Assembly (NCBI GenBank): GCA_023229505.1
Contig: JALNZD010000034.1
Span: 1-44,144 of the forward strand
Length of the DNA stretch: 44,144 nt
From: Bacteroidales bacterium
GTDB taxonomy: Bacteria; Bacteroidota; Bacteroidia; Bacteroidales; JAGOPY01
Direction: 5' to 3'
The first letter of the stretch is position 1. Each line of letters starts with the position of its first letter. The notes beneath the pieces were generated by a model. That model made no database searches. It had not been told where the DNA came from and saw nothing but the letters and a program-made list of their open reading frames with translations. Of the stretch, positions 1-8,641 are shown piece by piece. The translations under genes were made by a program, and so were the position numbers.

Positions 1-1486
1 AAACAACGATCTCGGAACTGCCAAACTGACTGGTGCTCCAGGAATAGAGATCGGCGGCGCAATTTGCATTCAGGGTTACTGCTGTCCCTTCGCATATCAA
101 CAAATCGGGACCCAGGTCAGGATGAGGGGTGGGATAAATCTCGATCTCCCTGGAAGTATGCTCAAATCTTCCCGTAGGATACCAGATATCGACTTCCACC
201 TCATGGATGCCGGCGTTTTGAAAGGTATAAGTCGGCGAAAGCTCATTTGAATAGTTGCCAGTGGCAAACTCATCAAAGAACCATTCAACGCTGTCTGGTG
301 TTGGGACAAAATGCGGGAGGAAATGAACGGCAGAGCCCTGGCAGTAATCATCTGCTTCCCATTCGAAGCGGTAGAGGTAGTCTAACAGAATATTTGGCAA
401 ACTTATCATAACTTCTCCAGGAGACATAAATAAAGCATTTGATTCATACATGCATCCGACTCCCCGTACCCATGGATTATGAATCACACTAACATAATGA
501 TAATTTAATTCGGGAGGTCCTGAACAATATATTTTTCCATCCCTGGCAAGTTGCATACATGTTGCAGCACCGGAGCCAACCAACATTGCCGAACTATTAA
601 ATAAATCCTTATCAGTAATATACTGCATTTCAAATTGATAAATTACATTAGTATCACCTGATTTATTATAACTTATATATAAATACTTAGAATCAGGTGA
701 AAGCTCCATTCCAGCTATTATCCATTGCACTCCTCCAGGTTCAATTAATGAATACATATATTCCGATTTGCCGGTAGAAGAATTAAAATTACATACTTCA
801 ATCTCTTTATCAGTCTGATAACTCGAAAACAGAAATCTTTTATCGTATGAAATTTTTAAGAAACCCCATTCCCAAACACTCGCTTGCCGATCCGGCATTT
901 CAGATAAAACCGGGTTGGGATTGAACCCGTTTTCATCCACCATGTAAGCAGCAATAGCATCCTCAGTATATTTTCTTGTAATTACCCAAACATTTCCGGA
1001 ATTTTCTTGTTTCACAATAGCTATCCTGTCGGCAGCATCCCAACCAGATTCAACCGGTATATCTTTCTCTGTTACTGCCCCCAACCCATTTTCCAACTTA
1101 AGGTCGACAATTGAATAATAAAACCCTGTATAGGCCTCGGGATGTTCAGTCGTAAATACGTAATAAATCTCATTTTGACCGGGCCATTTAACTATTGCTC
1201 TTCCGAAAACTCCAGGTTGAATCAGGTCAGAGCCATTCAACATGATGTCATGATTTTTATTATACACCTGCTGAGTAGCTGTATAAAACAACAAATTACC
1301 TAAGGAATCGGATATAGTAGCGCAGCCCAAATCCCAATGTGTTTGTCCATCATGAAGTACGACCGGTATTCCGGAATTAAAGTCCAGTCCGCAATGCTTG
1401 CTAAAATACCAGATATTTGCCTCGTTTTGGGCCATTGAAATTTTCACAACCAGAAGTATAAAAAATAAATACAAATATTTCCTCAT
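1..1486 (-). CDS. Secreted adhesin-like protein with PKD-type domain, probable T9SS cargo (3' end outside window)
   Basis: The reading frame opens at an ATG at 1486-1484 and stays open to base 1, so about 495 residues are visible and the C-terminus is missing. Residues 1-19 form a signal peptide ending in SMAQ. Residues 20 to about 375 resemble the N-terminal region of large Bacteroidota surface proteins (WYFSKHCGLDFNSG, then GNLLFYT and NKNHDIMLNG), which often form a propeller-like fold. About residues 395-450 look like a PKD/Ig-like domain (SVEWFFDEF, YTFQNAGIHEVEVDIW). Residues 455-495 begin a DLGPDLLICEGTAVTLNA-type repeat that commonly precedes the gliding-motility C-terminal sorting domain. 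Export by type IX secretion is therefore inferred, since the sorting domain itself is off the window. Ligand unknown. The short frame at 97-351 is a shadow of this gene. Confidence 0.85.
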   Translation of the reverse strand, partial: MRKYLYLFFILLVVKISMAQNEANIWYFSKHCGLDFNSGIPVVLHDGQTHWDLGCATISDSLGNLLFYTATQQVYNKNHDIMLNGSDLIQPGVFGRAIVKWPGQNEIYYVFTTEHPEAYTGFYYSIVDLKLENGLGAVTEKDIPVESGWDAADRIAIVKQENSGNVWVITRKYTEDAIAAYMVDENGFNPNPVLSEMPDRQASVWEWGFLKISYDKRFLFSSYQTDKEIEVCNFNSSTGKSEYMYSLIEPGGVQWIIAGMELSPDSKYLYISYNKSGDTNVIYQFEMQYITDKDLFNSSAMLVGSGAATCMQLARDGKIYCSGPPELNYHYVSVIHNPWVRGVGCMYESNALFMSPGEVMISLPNILLDYLYRFEWEADDYCQGSAVHFLPHFVPTPDSVEWFFDEFATGNYSNELSPTYTFQNAGIHEVEVDIWYPTGRFEHTSREIEIYPTPHPDLGPDLLICEGTAVTLNANCAADLYSWSTSQFGSSEIVV

Positions 1487-1508
1487 CTCGATATTTTCAA
1501 CTTCTAAA

Positions 1509-1544
1509 AATCTGTTCCAGTGTCAATAAACACCGGAACAGATT
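1509..1544 (-). terminator. Rho-independent terminator of the small secreted-protein gene
   Basis: A 15-base stem (1509-1523 with 1530-1544, one G-T type mismatch) closes a six-base loop. Read on the minus strand the stem is followed by a short T run. It lies 11 bases after the stop codon of the gene at 1556-1993 and before the start of the adhesin-like gene, so the two are probably separate transcripts. Confidence 0.75.
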
Positions 1545-1555
1545 AAAAATATTAA

Positions 1556-1993
1556 TTATTGAAAAGTAATAGGCAATATAAGCGTATTTCCACTATTCAT
1601 CAACCATGGGCAGGATTTATTTATCCCGGGATTTTTACCTGAGCAAACAATAGTATATCCGCCATATCCATTCGGGCATATTTTTTTTAATGCAGCCACA
1701 ACCATATAACATTCTTCCAGGCTTTGATTATCGCAAAATTCGCCTAAAACAAATGTTGCATCGTCTGCTGGTGGTTCAATAATTTGATTATCTCTATAAA
1801 TGGTATAGCCTTCCTCCCCACATAGATCTTCCACTTCAATATCAACTCTCCAGACCCAATCACCTGGTGAAGGACACTCATCACAATATTCAGGGGCCCA
1901 ATAAATATAAACAGTTGCCTGTGCATTAGCATTTTGCATTCCGGTAAAAATCAAGGCAATTATGATGATCAGGATACTAATAAATTTTTTCAT
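1556..1993 (-). CDS. Small cysteine-rich secreted protein of unknown function
   Basis: A 145-residue protein with a clear signal peptide (MKKFISI, a long Ile/Leu core, cleavage near ANAQA about residue 25). The mature part of about 120 residues has some ten cysteines (YCDEC, DLCGEE, FCDNQ, EECY, KKIC, IVC, KSCPW), which suggests disulfide bonding outside the cytoplasm. I do not recognise a family. The middle segment (GEEGYTIYRDNQII) has the look of a fibronectin/Ig-like strand pair, but this is only an impression. It has its own terminator downstream and lies just upstream of a large secreted protein on the same strand. A protein of this kind could be a partner of that adhesin or an independent surface protein. 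Confidence 0.75.
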   Translation of the reverse strand: MKKFISILIIIIALIFTGMQNANAQATVYIYWAPEYCDECPSPGDWVWRVDIEVEDLCGEEGYTIYRDNQIIEPPADDATFVLGEFCDNQSLEECYMVVAALKKICPNGYGGYTIVCSGKNPGINKSCPWLMNSGNTLILPITFQ

Positions 1994-2518
1994 ATTAATT
2001 GGTTTTTAAAGTTATTAATTTTTTAAATGTGATTTAAATTAGACAGGCAATAATATATTTTTTATTTGGGACGGCAAGTCCCCTATGGCGGATGACTGCC
2101 TTTAATTTAAGGTGATAAATTGAAGATTTAAGATTATGCCTGGGACTCCAAAAAGCTTATGGCCGTGTTTGTAAGTGGTCATTGGGATAATATTTTTTCC
2201 CTTGAACATGAACTTGGCAAATACAACTATTAATCGGAATAATATCGAATTGAAATAGATATTTTCGCGAAAAAGATATTAACTCTTTAAGTATATGAGG
2301 TGGATTGTAAAATATTCTGTTAAGAATATGATATTATGGATTTTAAATTGGTAAATAGCATGGAGGAATACGAGGCGGATACGCTTTCTTCCTATGGGAT
2401 CACAACTAAGCCTAGCAGTATAAGTTTTGATTATAACAGAAGACTTTGAAATAATAAATTACCAGGGCTAAAGAAGCGTAAATACCAGCCGGTGTTTGAC
2501 CAGAACGTCAAAATCTAA
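1994..2518. other. 525-base intergenic region without a supported gene
   Basis: AT-rich DNA between the small secreted protein and the GWxTD gene. It holds one hairpin-forming element at 2073-2100 (listed separately) and a 37-codon open frame at 2336-2449 that lacks a recognisable product or promoter. The region looks like decayed or regulatory sequence. Nothing else could be supported. Confidence 0.5.
2073..2100. repeat. Imperfect hairpin element with a TAT-loop core
   Basis: Outer arms GGCAAGTC and GACTGCC pair with one bulge around a core CCCCTATGGCGG. The core resembles, in degenerate form, the four 5-base-stem mini-hairpins at 8642-8776, so this may be a decayed single copy of the same repeat family. 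Confidence 0.4.
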
Positions 2519-3778
2519 TTACCGTCTCCAACTCTGAACAGTGATGAACCATGGCTCTTTCAACGTCGGGGTGCGAAGCAGCATATAATCATTATCTGTA
2601 AACGGATTATTCACCTGCACGAATGTAAAACGCAGGGAACTGCGGTTTTCGGGTTCTCCATAAATCCACTCCTCCGTCCCTTTGCTACGGTAAACATAAG
2701 CCGGTTTTCCAAAAATGATGTAAATGAGTCCCCGGTCTGTCTTCCATCCTTCAAGATAAGATGTGAAATAAAGGTTTGCTTCCTCTACATTTGAATAGTA
2801 TTTCTGGATGAGGTTCTTGGCTCTTTCCGGGGTCCTGGCCGTTTTCAGCCAGAAATCATCTACGGCTGCTTTAACATTACTGTTATCTACCAGCGTGTCA
2901 TATTCCTTGCGGGTTGTGATATAGCGCAGCGGGTCCCTGAGTTGATCGGCCGTGGCAATTTCAGGAAATCCTTCCGGAAAATTATATAAAGTCAATCCTG
3001 CCCTGTTAATTGTATCTTTTCTGAAATGGTAAAAGCCGGGCTTATCCAGCATGATCCATCCCGTTTCGCCATTAAATACTGGTATGAGAAAGGCGCTATC
3101 CGGTCTGTAATCAAAAACCGGGTCACGGTCTTCGGTATACGGAGGCCGTGCCACAGGAAAATCCCTCTGATAATAACTTACAAAAAGGAATTTAAGGTCA
3201 GTCTGATCCGTAATCACTTTGAATTGTTCCCCTTCAGGGATATAATCCTTAAATATCAGTCCACTATTCCGGTTCAATACCAGGAAATTCTGCTTCCCCA
3301 TCATGGTGCGCTTTTCCAGGTCTACATACCAGGTAGAACCGTCCGGCCTGTTAAAGTCATAAAGTGTTATCTCAAGCAGGTAATTACCGGGGTACTTTAC
3401 TTTAATATCAAAAGAATGAACGATGCTGGTATTCTTACCATAATTGAGCGAATCACCTGACAACAGGAATGAACTTTGCAGTGCCTCTTTCGATTCGTAT
3501 CCGGCAGAAAGTTTGTAGCTTAAACGGTAGGAACATGTATAGAGCCCGGTGTATGGGTCTTTTTGATACACCAGGTTACTGAATAATACTTCCACGAAAA
3601 GGGTTGAGGTAGAATCAGTATTATGATAAACCCAACTGTTCTGTTCGGTGAATTGCTTTTCAGCCTGGTAGAGATATGCCAGGTTATGCAGGCTAACCTT
3701 TTCTGTTGCCTTGCATCCTGCAGCTAAAACCAGCAGGACAGATAGTTTCAATATGATTTTAACTGGACTATTCCTCAT
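2519..3778 (-). CDS. GWxTD domain-containing lipoprotein
   Basis: A 419-residue protein with a lipoprotein signal peptide (LVLAAG then Cys22). The C-terminal domain holds the motif GWKTDRGLIYIIFGKP from residue 344, diagnostic of the GWxTD family common in Bacteroidota and Acidobacteria. The central part is beta-rich, with no recognisable enzyme motif. Family function is not established; a cell-envelope location is inferred from the lipobox. The stop lies upstream of the paired rmuC stop order: its ATG overlaps the end of rmuC by 11 bases, so the two are probably co-transcribed and translationally coupled on the minus strand, with rmuC first. Confidence 0.88.
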   Translation of the reverse strand: MRNSPVKIILKLSVLLVLAAGCKATEKVSLHNLAYLYQAEKQFTEQNSWVYHNTDSTSTLFVEVLFSNLVYQKDPYTGLYTCSYRLSYKLSAGYESKEALQSSFLLSGDSLNYGKNTSIVHSFDIKVKYPGNYLLEITLYDFNRPDGSTWYVDLEKRTMMGKQNFLVLNRNSGLIFKDYIPEGEQFKVITDQTDLKFLFVSYYQRDFPVARPPYTEDRDPVFDYRPDSAFLIPVFNGETGWIMLDKPGFYHFRKDTINRAGLTLYNFPEGFPEIATADQLRDPLRYITTRKEYDTLVDNSNVKAAVDDFWLKTARTPERAKNLIQKYYSNVEEANLYFTSYLEGWKTDRGLIYIIFGKPAYVYRSKGTEEWIYGEPENRSSLRFTFVQVNNPFTDNDYMLLRTPTLKEPWFITVQSWRR

Positions 3779-5096
3779 CCCCGGGTAATAATTTTTCAGA
3801 TAAAGATTTTTCAGTTTTAATACCGAGTTCTTTAAGCTTTTCTGCCTGCCTGACCAGGTTTCCCTTACCGCTTGTCAGCTTCTTATGGGCATCCTGGTAA
3901 GTATGCTGCAGCGAGTCGATCTGCCCTCCGATCTTTTCCAGGTCGCCAATGAAGTTCACAAACTTATCGTAGAGGCTGGTGCCCTGCCTGGCTATATCCA
4001 TGGCATTCTGGGTTTGTTTTTCATGTTTCCAGATCGATTCAACTGTTTTCAGGGTAGCCAGTAACGTAGTCGGGCTGACCATCACGATCCGGCGCTGCCA
4101 GGCATAATTAAACAATTCAGGATCATGTTGAAGAGCAAGGCTGAAAGCCGATTCCAGCGGCATGAACAGCAATACAAAATCGGGTGAATCCAAGGTGATG
4201 GCAGCAGTGTAGCTTTTTTCACTCAAACCTTTAATGTGATCACGGACAGAATCGACATGTGCTTTTTGCCAGCGGTCCTTGTCGTTTTCATCAGTGCTGT
4301 TCACAAACCGGTCATAGGCAATAAGCGACACTTTTGAGTCGATAATGATGTGTTTTTTTTCAGGAAGCCTGATTACGACATCGGGTCTGAGAATGGTTCC
4401 TTCTTCAGAGCGGTCGGTATATTGGTTAAAATATTCTTTTCCTTTTTCCAGGCCTGATTGTTCAAGGATCCGGTCAAGGATCATTTCGCCCCAGTTTCCC
4501 ATCTTCTTGGAATCCGATTTCAGTGCGCGTGTCAGGTTATTCGCCTCTTCGCTGATGCGGGAATTTAATTCATGAAGATTTTTAATTGCTTCGCGAAGTT
4601 GAGTTTGCTCAATTAATCCTTTCTCATAAGTATCATCAACTTTTTTCTCAAATTTCTCGATCTTTTCTTTCAGCGGTACCAATATGTCACTGATTTTTTT
4701 TTGATTCAGGCTGGTAAATTCATTGGAGTTCTCTCTTAAAATTTTGTGGGCGATATTTTGGAACTCGGTTGTAAATTTCTTGTTAAGTTCTTCCAGTTCA
4801 GCTTTCTGGGTATTCAATTTTTCACGGATATTATCATATTCGACTCCCTGCCTGGCCAGGCTAATTGCTATTTCCTTGTTGGCCTCCCGCTCCGAGCTGA
4901 GTTCCAGCAATAATTTCTGGTTGTCCCCCTGGAGCGACAATAATCTATCCTGCAGAATACCTGACTCTTTGTCAAGTTTAGCTATTTCTTCCTGAAGAGC
5001 AGCCCTGAGACTGGCTGCACGGCCCCGCATAATCAGAAAAGCCAGGACTGCCCCCATTAAAAACGATAAAACAATGTATAAAATCAACATGATCAA
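3768..5096 (-). CDS. rmuC: RmuC family DNA recombination protein
   Basis: 442 residues. An N-terminal membrane helix (MIMLILYIVLSFLMGAVLAFLIM) is followed by a coiled coil of about 150 residues. The conserved RmuC nuclease-like core follows, with RPDVVIRLPEKKHIIIDSKVSL around residues 240-260; the D..K arrangement fits a PD-(D/E)xK fold. In E. coli, RmuC limits inversions at short inverted repeats; the biochemical activity is inferred from the fold. It is the first gene of a two-gene minus-strand unit with the GWxTD lipoprotein, and is divergent from the TonB-domain gene. Length is normal for the family. Confidence 0.92.
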   Translation of the reverse strand: MIMLILYIVLSFLMGAVLAFLIMRGRAASLRAALQEEIAKLDKESGILQDRLLSLQGDNQKLLLELSSEREANKEIAISLARQGVEYDNIREKLNTQKAELEELNKKFTTEFQNIAHKILRENSNEFTSLNQKKISDILVPLKEKIEKFEKKVDDTYEKGLIEQTQLREAIKNLHELNSRISEEANNLTRALKSDSKKMGNWGEMILDRILEQSGLEKGKEYFNQYTDRSEEGTILRPDVVIRLPEKKHIIIDSKVSLIAYDRFVNSTDENDKDRWQKAHVDSVRDHIKGLSEKSYTAAITLDSPDFVLLFMPLESAFSLALQHDPELFNYAWQRRIVMVSPTTLLATLKTVESIWKHEKQTQNAMDIARQGTSLYDKFVNFIGDLEKIGGQIDSLQHTYQDAHKKLTSGKGNLVRQAEKLKELGIKTEKSLSEKLLPGDEE

Positions 5097-5183
5097 TTTT
5101 TTGATAAAGTTAAATAAAACGGCTTGGCTTAGCTTTTGAAAATGGAGGAATTTTACCTAAATTTACGGACAAACATCCGGAAG

Positions 5184-5999
5184 ATGAAAAAGCTGCTACT
5201 AATTGATCCTACTCTCCTGTTTTTCTTCATTTTAATGATTAACCCTACATTTTCCCAAAGTTATACCCCCGCACATCCATATAGTGAGCCAAAATTACTC
5301 CAGGATTTCCTTTGTTCCGAAGTAACTTACCCGGACAAAGCCTTAGATCAAGGAATAGAAGGGAAAGTAGTACTGTCCTTCGTCGTCGGCAAAGATGGCA
5401 GTATCAGCCAGGTCAGGGTTAAAGAATCAGCCGGCCCGGAATTAGATGCTGAAGCCAGGCGGCTTTTTAGTTTATTGTTATGGGAACCTGCCGTTAGTTT
5501 TGGCCAGCCAGTAGCTTCAGAAATCGAATTTCCTATCAATTTCAATATTAAAAAATATAATAAACATTGTAAAGCAAGGGGCTATACAACCCCTGATTAT
5601 CCATTCTATCCCATTGATTCTTCAAATGTTGTCTTTGATTACCCGGAGGTCGACAAGAAACCTTATCCGATTTTCGATGAAAAGGGAATGAACCTGGCAT
5701 CATTTATCGCAAAAAGCATCAAATATCCGGAGGTTGCATATAAGCAGAGCCTTTCCGGAAAAGTAACCTTGCAATTTGTCGTTGAGCTTCATGGACGGGT
5801 CTCCAATATCAAAGTTGTGGAAGCGGTGGGTGGAGGTTGCACCCAGGAGGCGATCCGGCTGCTCCAGATGATCCGTTGGATGCCAGGAATAAAAAATGAC
5901 ACAGCGGTGAGGACTTTTATGAAACTCGACATTGAATTTAAACTGGCTGAGAATTCCGACATGGAGATGTTTGAGAACAACCAGATGAATTCAAACTAA
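5184..5999 (+). CDS. Periplasmic protein with two tandem TonB C-terminal domains
   Basis: The ATG at 5184 is preferred over an in-frame ATG at 5136. It gives a clean signal peptide (MKKLLLIDPTLLFFFILMI, cleavage after TFSQ), and a near-consensus -7 element (TAAATTTA, 5158-5165) lies between the two starts. About residues 40-120 (YPDKALDQGIEGKVVLSFVV to PINFN) form one TonB_C domain. A second lies at about 180-260 (YPEVAYKQSLSGKVTLQFVV to DIEFKL). Classical TonB has an uncleaved membrane anchor and a proline-rich spanner. Neither is present here, so a role as ExbBD-driven energy transducer is doubtful. A structural or peptidoglycan-associated envelope role is possible. It converges with the DUF4293 gene, with two bases between the stops. 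Confidence 0.8.
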   Translation: MKKLLLIDPTLLFFFILMINPTFSQSYTPAHPYSEPKLLQDFLCSEVTYPDKALDQGIEGKVVLSFVVGKDGSISQVRVKESAGPELDAEARRLFSLLLWEPAVSFGQPVASEIEFPINFNIKKYNKHCKARGYTTPDYPFYPIDSSNVVFDYPEVDKKPYPIFDEKGMNLASFIAKSIKYPEVAYKQSLSGKVTLQFVVELHGRVSNIKVVEAVGGGCTQEAIRLLQMIRWMPGIKNDTAVRTFMKLDIEFKLAENSDMEMFENNQMNSN

Positions 6000-6001
6000 G
6001 T

Positions 6002-6478
6002 TTACCTCAGCCGGTCCACGGAACGGACCAATTTTTCATCCTTCATGATATACCTGTTGGCCAGGATAAGGAATATCAGCGAGATCAGCGGAAAATAGAT
6101 TCCAGCCTCATCAAGGTAATCGGGAGATGCAAGCAGGTTTCTTTCGATAATACTTGCATAAACGAAAAATACCAGTGCAATGAGGACTATTTCGAGAAGT
6201 ATAGCCAGCCTGACAAGCTTGGCCTGCCGGACCCTGTTTTTATAAAGAAAAACACAGATCAGCGACAGGGCAGCTACCAGGATATTCAACAACAATAAAG
6301 GGAAAGTCGTCATGAATGAGAACTGGGAGGCTTCCCCCGGAACCATGTTTTTTAATCCATAAATATAGAATTTATAGGCTGTGAGATTGGAATAGATGCC
6401 GGCCAGCGGGTAAAAGAACAAAGCCACGGCAGCCAGGAATGCCAGCAGCAGGAAGATTGATTGGATGCGTTGTATCAT
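6002..6478 (-). CDS. DUF4293 family integral membrane protein
   Basis: 158 residues with four predicted membrane helices: residues 7-30, about 50-80 (PLLLLNILVAALSLICVFLY), 85-108 (LVRLAILLEIVLIALVFFVYA) and 125-145 (FPLISLIFLILANRYIM). The start MIQRIQSIFLLLA and the YPLAGIY segment are typical of the Bacteroidota DUF4293 family. No function is known. It ends two bases from the stop of the convergent TonB-domain gene. A 7-base-period repeat lies just upstream of its ATG. Confidence 0.85.
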   Translation of the reverse strand: MIQRIQSIFLLLAFLAAVALFFYPLAGIYSNLTAYKFYIYGLKNMVPGEASQFSFMTTFPLLLLNILVAALSLICVFLYKNRVRQAKLVRLAILLEIVLIALVFFVYASIIERNLLASPDYLDEAGIYFPLISLIFLILANRYIMKDEKLVRSVDRLR

Positions 6479-6487
6479 GGAAGTGTA

Positions 6488-6515
6488 ATTAAAAATTAAA
6501 AATTAAAAATTAAAA
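6488..6515. repeat. Heptanucleotide tandem repeat (ATTAAAA, four units)
   Basis: Four consecutive ATTAAAA units followed by a run that partly reverses the word. It sits ten bases upstream of the DUF4293 start and is one of several 7-base-period arrays at gene borders in this window. Confidence 0.8.
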
Positions 6516-6571
6516 ATTTTTAATGCAAATATAAAAACATAAAACACAGTTACGGATAGCCAAAAGCTTGT

Positions 6572-6579
6572 TATTTTTG
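6572..6579 (+). promoter_or_regulatory. Bacteroidota -7 promoter element for the Lgt-like operon
   Basis: TATTTTTG matches the TAnnTTTG consensus and lies 46 bases before the ATG of the Lgt-like gene. No clear -33 TTG at the right distance was seen. Confidence 0.5.
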
Positions 6580-6625
6580 TCGGAAGGCCAATTCCGGTGA
6601 TCCATGCCTGCTGGTCTGAAAACCT

Positions 6626-7804
6626 ATGTACCCACGCATCAGTGATTTGATCAAAGATCTCTTAGGAACAGACATTAGCCTGCCAGTACAGACTTACGGT
6701 TTTTTCGTGGCACTGGCATTCATTTTTGCCGGTTGGGTGGTTTATATTGAATTAAGAAGAAAAGAACGGGAAAGTATCATATTACCGCATGAAAAGATCC
6801 GGATTGAAGGGAAACCGGCATCTATCCAATTATTAGCAATAAATGCTGTAATTAGTTTTTTTATCGGTTATAAGTTAGTGGGAGTGCTACTTAATTATTC
6901 TGAATTTGCAGACAGCCCGCAAAAGTTCATTTTTTCTTCCCAGGGAAGCTGGTGGGGAGGAATTTTATTGGCCATTGCCATAACCTTATGGACTTATTTC
7001 GAAAAACAAAAGAAAAAAACCGCTAAACCTATAGAGGTCAGGGAATTGATCCATCCGAGGCAGCTGACGGGCAATATCATACTCGTCGCAGCCGTGTCCG
7101 GCATTATCGGGGCCAAGCTTTTTGATGTCATTGAGCACCTGGACCTGTTAATAAAGGACCCGGTGCATACGCTTTTTTCTTTCAGCGGGCTGGCTTTTTA
7201 CGGAGGCTTGATCACAGCGGCTTTCGTCTTATCCGTTTATGTCGAAAGGAACCATATTCCCTGGCCTGTAAACGCAGATGTGGTCGCTCCTGCACTCATG
7301 CTGGCATATGGGATTGGCAGGATGGGCTGCCAGCTATCCGGGGACGGATGCTGGGGGATGGTCAATCCTGATCCGAAACCGGATTGGCTTGCCTTCCTGC
7401 CCGACTGGATGTGGGCTTTTAAATACCCCCACAATGTAATCAACGAGGGCGGACTGATTCCCGGCTGCGTGGGCAGAAACTGCCATGTGCTGGATCAACC
7501 TGTTTTCCCCACGCCAATATATGAAACCATCCTGGCGTTAATATTTTTTGGCACTTTATGGTTTTTCAGAAAAAGGATAAAACTGCATGGGGTACTCTTC
7601 TCTGTCTACCTTATTATGAATGGCTCGGAAAGGTTGCTCATAGAACAGATCAGGGTGAATATCCGGTATGATTTTTTAGGCATAAAAGTAACCCAGGCTT
7701 CTGTCATTGCCGTATTGTTAATTATGACTGGTATTGGCCTCATTTTCTTTTTTAAATGGTGGAACCGGAAAAAATTTATTAAACCGATCATTAATGAACC
7801 TTAA
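6626..7804 (+). CDS. Prolipoprotein diacylglyceryl transferase (Lgt) family membrane protein, atypical
   Basis: 392 residues with about seven to eight membrane helices. Lgt-like signatures are GIGRMGCQLSGDG (230-241) and the C-terminal SERLLIEQIR (R and E spaced as in the essential R239/E243 pair of E. coli Lgt). Canonical Lgt transfers diacylglyceryl from phosphatidylglycerol to the lipobox cysteine of prolipoproteins. Two residues important in E. coli Lgt differ here: the HGGL histidine is Tyr192 (FYGGL), and the Asn of GRxGN is Cys. The protein is also about 100 residues longer than typical Lgt, with a charged loop near residues 125-150. It may be a paralogue with another substrate or a lineage-specific true Lgt. 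The next gene overlaps it by 11 bases. Confidence 0.75.
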   Translation: MYPRISDLIKDLLGTDISLPVQTYGFFVALAFIFAGWVVYIELRRKERESIILPHEKIRIEGKPASIQLLAINAVISFFIGYKLVGVLLNYSEFADSPQKFIFSSQGSWWGGILLAIAITLWTYFEKQKKKTAKPIEVRELIHPRQLTGNIILVAAVSGIIGAKLFDVIEHLDLLIKDPVHTLFSFSGLAFYGGLITAAFVLSVYVERNHIPWPVNADVVAPALMLAYGIGRMGCQLSGDGCWGMVNPDPKPDWLAFLPDWMWAFKYPHNVINEGGLIPGCVGRNCHVLDQPVFPTPIYETILALIFFGTLWFFRKRIKLHGVLFSVYLIMNGSERLLIEQIRVNIRYDFLGIKVTQASVIAVLLIMTGIGLIFFFKWWNRKKFIKPIINEP

Positions 7805-8594
7805 AAAAATAACCGATCAGGTAGTCCGTCTTTGCCTGCAAAATGGAGCCTACATTCTTCAGGAACTCAATGTGCTCAAATCCAAAGATATTGAAGAGAA
7901 GGATGAACACAATTTTGTGACTTACGTTGACCGGAAGTCGGAGGAAATGCTGGTGGAAGAATTATCCCGTCTAATTCCAGGGAGCGGTTTTATCGCGGAA
8001 GAAGGCAAATACGGACCGGCAGGAGCCGATTTGAAATGGGTCATTGATCCGCTTGACGGGACGACGAACTTCATCCATGGCGTTCCTGTTTTCTCAATCA
8101 GTATTGCACTGATGCAGGATGATGAAGTTATTCTCGGCGTTGTGCATGAAATTAACCGTAGTGAGAGCTTTTATACCTGGAAAGGGGGAAAAGCTTACTT
8201 AAACGGAAAAGAAATCAAAGTATCGACCGCCAACCGGCTGCAGGACAGCCTGCTCGTCACCGGCTTCCCTTACTCACGCAACCATATACTGGACCAGTAC
8301 GTCGATCTCTTCAAGGGATTTATCAGGAAGACCCAGGACATTAGACGGTTGGGTTCTGCCGCAGCCGACCTGGCTTTCGTAGCGGCAGGACGCTTTGAAG
8401 GCTTCTATGAAATCGGACTGAGCCCGTGGGATGTCGCTGCCGGGTCTTTCCTGGTCAAACAGGCAGGTGGCAGGGTTACTGATTTCAAGGGAGGAGATGA
8501 TTACATTTTCGGAAAATCCCTGGTTTCCAGCAACATTTTAGTACATGAGGAGATGTTAAAGGTGGTTAAAGAATATTTTAATATTTATCTTTGA
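7794..8594 (+). CDS. suhB: Inositol monophosphatase family protein (SuhB-like)
   Basis: Start taken at 7794 (MNLKKITDQVV); this ATG overlaps the stop of the Lgt-like gene, and the upstream extension to 7734 is only a shadow of that gene. 266 residues, the usual family length. The Li-sensitive Mg-dependent phosphatase motifs are present: GFIAEEG with the metal-binding Glu pair, DPLDGTTNFIHG (metal site A), and WDVAAGSFLVKQAGG near the C-terminus. It hydrolyses inositol-1-phosphate or related sugar phosphates; the physiological substrate in Bacteroidota is uncertain. Translationally coupled to the preceding membrane protein gene. Confidence 0.92.
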   Translation: MNLKKITDQVVRLCLQNGAYILQELNVLKSKDIEEKDEHNFVTYVDRKSEEMLVEELSRLIPGSGFIAEEGKYGPAGADLKWVIDPLDGTTNFIHGVPVFSISIALMQDDEVILGVVHEINRSESFYTWKGGKAYLNGKEIKVSTANRLQDSLLVTGFPYSRNHILDQYVDLFKGFIRKTQDIRRLGSAAADLAFVAAGRFEGFYEIGLSPWDVAAGSFLVKQAGGRVTDFKGGDDYIFGKSLVSSNILVHEEMLKVVKEYFNIYL

Positions 8595-8641
8595 TTTCCA
8601 GAAAAGTTATGTTCTATGGCAGTAAATCATTGGTTAGTTAA

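Noticed and set aside
2336..2449. 37-codon open frame starting MDFKLVNSMEEYEAD
   Set aside because: Short, no promoter or family resemblance; could be a gene remnant but cannot be supported.
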